Assembly (NCBI GenBank): GCA_028275075.1
Contig: JAQCNK010000111.1
Location: 1-9,781 of the forward strand
Source: Haloarcula sp.
GTDB lineage: Archaea > Halobacteriota > Halobacteria > Halobacteriales > Haloarculaceae
Length of the DNA stretch: 9,781 bases
Direction of reading: 5' to 3'
Shown here: positions 5,871-9,781 of the stretch, piece after piece
Layout: each line of letters starts with the position of its first letter
Position numbering within the stretch: the first letter of the stretch is position 1
The notes under the pieces: generated by a model
What the model was told of the DNA's origin: nothing
Database searches by the model: none
Seen by the model: the letters and a program-made list of their open reading frames with translations, nothing else
Made by a program: the position numbers and the translations under genes

Positions 5871-6945
5871 CGATGGGCCCGGCGACGGGACCGAGCGGAC
5901 GGACAGCGGCGACGCCGAGGCGCTCGCCGACGATGACACCCGAGAGCTGGCCGTCGTCGTCGGGAAACCCCGAGCCGAGACGGTCATCGACGCACTCGAA
6001 ACGGAGGGAGTCTACGACGACTGTCGCAGCGTCCAGTCGTGGGACAACGATGGCGTCGCCGTCCCCGTGACCGCGCCGCCCGAAACGGTCGAGGTGCGTG
6101 AGATCGTCCAGCAGGTCGGACAGCGTCGCCTGCGCACGCTCGCGGACCACCTCCGCCAGCGCGGCTGGACCGAAGCAGAGATCGACGCCGCACCCTCGTC
6201 GTGGGCCGTCGTCGGAAGCGTCGTCCTCGTGGCGATGGGCGAGTCACCCCGCCCAGCCGAAGTCGGCGAGGCGCTGCTCGCGCTCCACGGCGAGGCTGAC
6301 ACCGTGCTCGCACGTCACGGCATCAGCGGCGCCCACCGCGAGCCTGATGTCGAGGTTATCGCGGGCGAGGGCGACACGGAGACTGTTCACACCGAACACG
6401 GCACCGAGTACGCGCTGGACCTCGCCGAGGTGATGTTCTCGCCGGGGAACGAGGCCGAACGGGTGCGGATGGGCGAGTACGTTGAACAGGACGAACGCGT
6501 CCTCGACATGTTCGCCGGCATCGGCTACTTCACGCTCCCGATGGCCCGTGCGGGCGCGGAAGTGACTGCCGTCGAGCGAAATCCGACGGCGTTTCGCTAT
6601 CTGGTCGAGAACACGAAGCGTAACGGAGTCGACGGACTGGTCCACCCCTACCGGGCAGACTGCCGTGCGGTCGTCAGCACAGGCATCGACCCGGTCGACC
6701 GCGTGGTGATGGGCTACTACGAGTCCTGGACGTATCTCGACAGCGCACTGGATGCGCTCGCGTCCGGCGGCACCCTTCACATGCACGAGACGACACCCGA
6801 GAAGCTGGTCTTCGAGCGGCCAATCGAGCGGCTGGAGGACGCAGCGACCGACGCGGGCCGGTCGGTCGAACTACTCGATAGGCGACGCGTAAAGAGCCAC
6901 AGCGAAGGCGTCGCCCATGTCGTCGTGGACGCGCGGGTCGAGTAG
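5863..6945 (+). CDS. taw2: Taw2-type tRNA-Phe aminocarboxypropyltransferase (Trm5/Tyw2 family)
   Basis: SAM-dependent enzyme of the Trm5/Tyw2 family. Taw2 transfers the 3-amino-3-carboxypropyl group of SAM to the tricyclic base at position 37 of tRNA-Phe in wyosine-derivative synthesis. In this 360-residue protein the N-terminal region (about 28-155) precedes the catalytic domain. The signature MFSPGNEAERVRM is at 191-203, the SAM site DMFAGIGYFTLP at 215-226, the acidic VERNPTAFRYLVEN at 237-250 and DRVVMGYYES at 279-288. The MGY block, where Trm5 methyltransferases have an NLP-type motif, favours Taw2 over Trm5. SAM-domain similarity continues to the end (HMHETTPEKL, GVAHVVVDARV). The ATG is embedded in the last codons of nmd3 (ATGCATAA), implying re-initiation or coupling; no later in-frame ATG is plausible. 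Trm5 is the main alternative. Confidence 0.87.
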   Translation: MHNDGPGDGTERTDSGDAEALADDDTRELAVVVGKPRAETVIDALETEGVYDDCRSVQSWDNDGVAVPVTAPPETVEVREIVQQVGQRRLRTLADHLRQRGWTEAEIDAAPSSWAVVGSVVLVAMGESPRPAEVGEALLALHGEADTVLARHGISGAHREPDVEVIAGEGDTETVHTEHGTEYALDLAEVMFSPGNEAERVRMGEYVEQDERVLDMFAGIGYFTLPMARAGAEVTAVERNPTAFRYLVENTKRNGVDGLVHPYRADCRAVVSTGIDPVDRVVMGYYESWTYLDSALDALASGGTLHMHETTPEKLVFERPIERLEDAATDAGRSVELLDRRRVKSHSEGVAHVVVDARVE

Positions 6946-7052
6946 CCCGACACTGATCAGCGGCCAGCGGGACCGCGAGCAACAGCGGCCCCGGTCGATG
7001 GCACAGTTTGGGGAAAACGGAACGCAGTCACAGGCGAGTGTCCGTCGTAAGG

Positions 7053-7059
7053 CCTAATT
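7053..7059 (+). promoter_or_regulatory. Leaderless promoter of the 28-codon gene
   Basis: CCTAATT, preceded by GTAAGG, is centred 26 bases before the ATG at 7082. The spacing fits a leaderless transcript and gives independent support that the short reading frame is a gene. Confidence 0.4.
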
Positions 7060-7081
7060 GCGTGTCTGCGGAACGGATGGT

Positions 7082-7168
7082 ATGGATAGACAGCAGATAC
7101 TTGCCATCGTCCTCACCGTGCTGATGGTCGGCTCGTCGTTCGTCTATGGCGCGGCGTTCCTTCTTTAG
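7082..7168 (+). CDS. 28-residue single-pass membrane peptide
   Basis: A short ATG-to-TAG frame encodes a charged head (MDRQQ) followed by an unbroken hydrophobic stretch from residue 6 to 28 containing LTVLMVGSSFVYGAAFLL. This is a convincing single membrane span. Codon use favours G/C at third positions (for example GCC, ATC, GTC, CTC, ACC, GTG, CTG), as in real genes here. A TATA-like element sits at the leaderless distance. The gene follows taw2 after 136 bases and overlaps the convergent helicase stop by four bases. I believe similar tiny proteins occur in other haloarchaea, but this is from memory. Function unknown; a regulator of a membrane complex is possible. Confidence 0.6.
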   Translation: MDRQQILAIVLTVLMVGSSFVYGAAFLL

Positions 7169-8889
7169 TCCCACACATCGGAGAGGGGATGGCTATCGCC
7201 GGACCGCGACCCGGAGCGGCTGTGCCGTCGTTTTGCGCTCGTCGAGACAGACGCGAGCGCCCGATCCGGGGCGAAGTCGGGCAGAGCGGGCTTCGAGAGC
7301 CGGTCGACCTGCTCGGCGAACCAGTCGGGCATGTCAGTCCTGGCGCGCTCGAAGAGATCGAGCAGCGACGAGTCGGCCAGATACGTTGCGCCGTGGTCGT
7401 CGGGCGCACGCACGACGCGACCGCAGGCCTGAATGACGGTCCGTAGCGCCGTCCTGTAATACCAGCCCCACTGACCGTCTTCCAGTCGGCTGGCGACTCT
7501 GGAGTCGCGAGTGTTGGGGTACGGGGCCTTACACAGCACTTGCCAGCGACAGAGATCCCCCTCTAGGTCCAGCGCCTCCTCCATCTTCACCGAGAGGAAG
7601 AGGTCGGGGTTGTCACTGCGTTTCCAGGCCGACAGCGCCCCATCGCGGTCCTCTGTGTCGTGGCTGCGGATCCGGGAGCCGACACCAAACTCCGTGAGTA
7701 ACGCGTCCAATTGCTCCTGAATCGCATACGAGTGACAGTGGACCAGCCCCTTCTCGTCTGGGTGGCGGGCCATCGCGCGGACGATAGCACGCGCGACTTT
7801 CGGCAGGGTGTCGTCGCGGTGTTCGTATGTCATCTTCCCCTGTGTGATATCGTACAGTGGGCGGTTCTCGACGGGGAACGTATGGCCTACTTCGACCAGC
7901 GCCACGTCCGCGGGGTCCAGCCCGACGTTCCGACAGAACGCATCTTTGTTCAGGATAGTGGCCGACAGGAGCGCGAAGCGGTTCCCTCGGTCCCAGACGG
8001 TGTGTTTGAGATACTTCTCGGGGTTCATCGGCTTGACCGTCACCGGCGCGCCCTCACCACCGTTCTGGTCGACGACCCACGTCGTCGCGCTCTCGGGGTC
8101 CCGGTAGTCCTCTTGGAACCACGAGAGGTCGCTCCGGAGCTTGTTCAGCGAGTCACGTTCCGCGGCTTCATCGGGCGAGAGTTCGGCGTTGCCCCGCAGT
8201 TCCGTTACGCGGCGTTCGGTGACGTGTTCGATGCGCTCGGCGAACCGAACAGCTTCGTCTAGCCCGTCGAGGTCGGGGATGTCGAGTTCGCCCCAGAACG
8301 GAATGGTCGAGGGCGATAGCTCGATAGTGGCGTACATTTCGGCCCACTCACCGAGCCCGTGGGCCTCGTCGATGACAACCACGTCACGTTTCCCAAACAC
8401 GTCGCTACCGGCGGTCTGCATGAAATAGGCCAGCGTCATCGCTGCGATGCGGCGGTTCGAGGCGATGGCTCGGTCCGAAAAGTACGGACACCGGTGTTTG
8501 ACCTGGCAGTCGAACTCGCGTTCACGGACACAGGGGGCCTGGTCGACCGGCGTGTCCGTCTCGCCCGGCAGGATGCAGTCGTAGTTGTTCTTCCCGCGGA
8601 TGACACAGAGATCTTCCAAGAGAGCGTCCTCGGCCACGTCGTCGAGCTGTGAAACCTGCGGCGTCGTGTAGTATGCGTCGACGACCTGTTCCGGGCCGGC
8701 CTCGCCGGCGGTGCGAGCGGCGCCGGCGATAGCGCGAGCCAGCAGCGACTTGCCGCTGCCGGTCGGCGCGCGAACGAGGACGACGCGCTTGCCACTCTCA
8801 AAGGCCGCGCGGATGTCCGAGAGGGCCTGCTTCTGGTTGCCCCGATGGCTCGGGGCCGGGAACTCGTCGGGGATCCGCGCGGGGTACAC
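7165..8889 (-). CDS. XPD/Rad3-like iron-sulphur superfamily 2 DNA helicase
   Basis: ATP-dependent 5'-3' helicase of the XPD/Rad3/DinG group, inferred to act in DNA repair or in unwinding blocked structures. From the longest frame (start 8901), motifs are Walker A APTGSGKS (45-52), four cysteines between motifs Ia and II (109, 124, 132, 138) that probably bind a [4Fe-4S] cluster, DEAH box (178-181), LLSATI (311-316) and motif VI QACGRVVR (491-498). That frame opens with a TTG at 8901. I prefer the GTG at 8889 (574 residues), because the TATA-like TTTAGG at 8914-8919 is about 26 bases from it and the conserved-looking sequence begins with YPARIPDEFPAP. The last 28 residues are an unusual Ser/Arg-rich basic tail in an otherwise acidic protein. 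The gene follows the propeller gene on the same strand and ends against the 28-residue gene. Confidence 0.9.
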   Translation of the reverse strand: MYPARIPDEFPAPSHRGNQKQALSDIRAAFESGKRVVLVRAPTGSGKSLLARAIAGAARTAGEAGPEQVVDAYYTTPQVSQLDDVAEDALLEDLCVIRGKNNYDCILPGETDTPVDQAPCVREREFDCQVKHRCPYFSDRAIASNRRIAAMTLAYFMQTAGSDVFGKRDVVVIDEAHGLGEWAEMYATIELSPSTIPFWGELDIPDLDGLDEAVRFAERIEHVTERRVTELRGNAELSPDEAAERDSLNKLRSDLSWFQEDYRDPESATTWVVDQNGGEGAPVTVKPMNPEKYLKHTVWDRGNRFALLSATILNKDAFCRNVGLDPADVALVEVGHTFPVENRPLYDITQGKMTYEHRDDTLPKVARAIVRAMARHPDEKGLVHCHSYAIQEQLDALLTEFGVGSRIRSHDTEDRDGALSAWKRSDNPDLFLSVKMEEALDLEGDLCRWQVLCKAPYPNTRDSRVASRLEDGQWGWYYRTALRTVIQACGRVVRAPDDHGATYLADSSLLDLFERARTDMPDWFAEQVDRLSKPALPDFAPDRALASVSTSAKRRHSRSGSRSGDSHPLSDVWD

Positions 8890-8911
8890 GAGAAGAGGCA
8901 ACGGGCGGGCG

Positions 8912-8927
8912 GGCCTAAACCTTTCCA
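8912..8927 (-). promoter_or_regulatory. Promoter of the helicase gene
   Basis: On the minus strand GGAAAGGTTTAGGCCC combines a purine-rich BRE-like part with the TATA-like TTTAGG. Its centre is about 27 bases from the GTG at 8889, pointing to a leaderless message from that codon. It lies just after the stop of the upstream propeller gene, so the helicase can be expressed on its own. Confidence 0.45.
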
Positions 8928-8931
8928 GTCG

Positions 8932-9781
8932 CTACAGTCCAAACAGCGTCGCTGTCCCCGCGCCCTCGGCCCCGTCGCTCACCGCTCCGACGACCGCCCG
9001 GCTACCGGCCAGTGCGACGGCGCTGCCGAACCCGTCACCCGGATCGCCGTTGGCGGGGCGAAGTGTCGTGCGCTTGCGCCAGCCGTCGCCGCCGCGCTTG
9101 AACAGGACCGCACGACCCGGTCCGGCGCCAGTCGCGGAGAAGGCCCCGACGAGCGCCCGCTCACCATCTAGCGCGACGGCCACGCCGAATGCTGCCTCGG
9201 GGTCGGCGGGCGCAGGCAGGGTCGTTCGGTGGGTCCAGTCGCTCTCGGAGCGTGCGAAGACGTACGCACCGCCGCGGTCGGCGGCGGCGTCCGGGCCGCC
9301 GCCGCGGCCGACAGCACCGATCAGTGCACAGTCACCGTCCAGCGCGACGGCGTTGCCAAAGCGGTCGCCCGGCTCGGCGTCCGGGGCCCGGAGAGTGGCC
9401 CGCTGGTCCCAGCCGTCGAGTCGCTTGAACACCGTTGCGACTCCCGAGTCCGTCGCTGCGGCATCTGCCAGGAACGACCCTAGCAGCGCTGTGCCGCTGT
9501 CCAATGCGACGCTCCCGCCGGTGTAGGCGTACGCAGCGGCGTCCCGCCGCGCGAGTGTCGTCCGGTGGGTCCACCTGCCGTCGGCGCGCTCGTAGACATG
9601 GGCGACGCCGGCGTCGGTGGCCCCGTCTACATCCGTCGCACGGGCGCCAACGACCAGTCGCGTTCCGGACAGTGCCACGTCGTATCCGAACCGCTCGTTT
9701 CCCGCCGTATCGGGTGCGACGAGACGGGCCTCGCGGCGCCACCGGTCCCCGTCGCTGGTGAAGACGGTGACTGACCCCTCG
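8932..9781 (-). CDS. FG-GAP-like beta-propeller protein, C-terminal part (5' end outside the window)
   Basis: The frame is open to the right edge, giving the last 282 residues. It consists of tandem repeats of about 55 residues with the core (F)G-x-x-VAL-x-G-x-x-A-L-V-G-A, followed by a VF-x-R strand and W-x-x-R-TTL. Five cores are visible at residues 31-46, 86-101, 141-156, 198-213 and 251-266 of the visible part. This is the FG-GAP/integrin-alpha-like propeller pattern, usually found in secreted or surface proteins; export here cannot be judged without the N-terminus. The last repeat ends abruptly at ATLFGL, which would be completed by an N-terminal strand if the propeller closes on itself. 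No C-terminal membrane anchor is present. A GTG at 9678 would give a shorter frame, but the repeat pattern continues upstream of it, so it is not the start. The gene lies 42 bases upstream of the helicase start. Confidence 0.85.
   Translation of the reverse strand, partial: EGSVTVFTSDGDRWRREARLVAPDTAGNERFGYDVALSGTRLVVGARATDVDGATDAGVAHVYERADGRWTHRTTLARRDAAAYAYTGGSVALDSGTALLGSFLADAAATDSGVATVFKRLDGWDQRATLRAPDAEPGDRFGNAVALDGDCALIGAVGRGGGPDAAADRGGAYVFARSESDWTHRTTLPAPADPEAAFGVAVALDGERALVGAFSATGAGPGRAVLFKRGGDGWRKRTTLRPANGDPGDGFGSAVALAGSRAVVGAVSDGAEGAGTATLFGL
8983..9690 (-). repeat. Five tandem propeller repeats within the coding sequence
   Basis: Repeat cores lie at 9643-9690, 9478-9525, 9313-9360, 9142-9189 and 8983-9030, a period of about 159-171 bases. 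Short DNA words recur between units, for example GCGACGGC and GTCCAGCGCGACGG on the plus strand. The second core is the most diverged and has lost the FG pair (YTGGSVALDSG). Confidence 0.8.

Noticed and set aside
4611..5987. A 458-codon open frame on the minus strand
   Set aside because: It covers nmd3 antisense; the product is a Leu/Val/Asp-rich mirror without motifs, whereas nmd3 has clear zinc cysteines.
6946..7050. Possible terminator after taw2
   Set aside because: Only weak dyads (GACCG...CGGTC) and the repeated word CAGCGGCC are present, and no T-rich tract follows.

Overview
The window looks like chromosomal DNA from a haloarchaeon (class Halobacteria, possibly Haloarcula-like; the genus is a guess). 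The coding sequence is GC-rich with a strong G/C preference at third codon positions, and the proteins are rich in Asp and Glu. Several genes have a TATA-like element about 25-30 bases before the start codon, as expected for leaderless archaeal transcripts. There is also a Tat-dependent lipoprotein and a clearly archaeal NMD3/Taw2 pair. I count ten genes, one cut by the right edge, and see no rRNA, tRNA, CRISPR array or recognisable insertion sequence.

Left part (57-2981) is envelope-related. A minus-strand two-gene unit encodes a PspAB-like protein (PspA-associated) and, three bases downstream, an unrecognised protein with two C-terminal membrane segments. A divergent gene on the plus strand encodes a Tat lipoprotein. 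It converges on htpX, a membrane-embedded zinc protease. PspAB and HtpX in one neighbourhood suggest a membrane-protein quality-control or envelope-stress module, although no PspA is in view.

Middle part (3134-4742): a GlpA/GlpD-type glycerol-3-phosphate dehydrogenase stands alone, lacks the C-terminal extension of long GlpA proteins, and has a lower third-position GC than nmd3 next door. Its upstream region is the only long non-coding stretch (4397-4742). It is AT-rich and holds a TATA box bracketed by two small dyads, then an 82-base imperfect inverted repeat (4553-4634) that can fold into a long stem. This is the most unexplained structure in the window.

Right part (4743-9781): nmd3 (large ribosomal subunit biogenesis) overlaps taw2 (tRNA-Phe wyosine-type modification enzyme) by eight bases, so the pair is probably co-translated. 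A 28-codon gene for a one-pass membrane peptide follows. It meets, tail to tail with a 4-base overlap, a minus-strand XPD/Rad3-like helicase with four candidate iron-sulphur cysteines. Upstream of the helicase on the same strand lies the C-terminal part of a beta-propeller protein made of FG-GAP-like repeats, which continues beyond the window.
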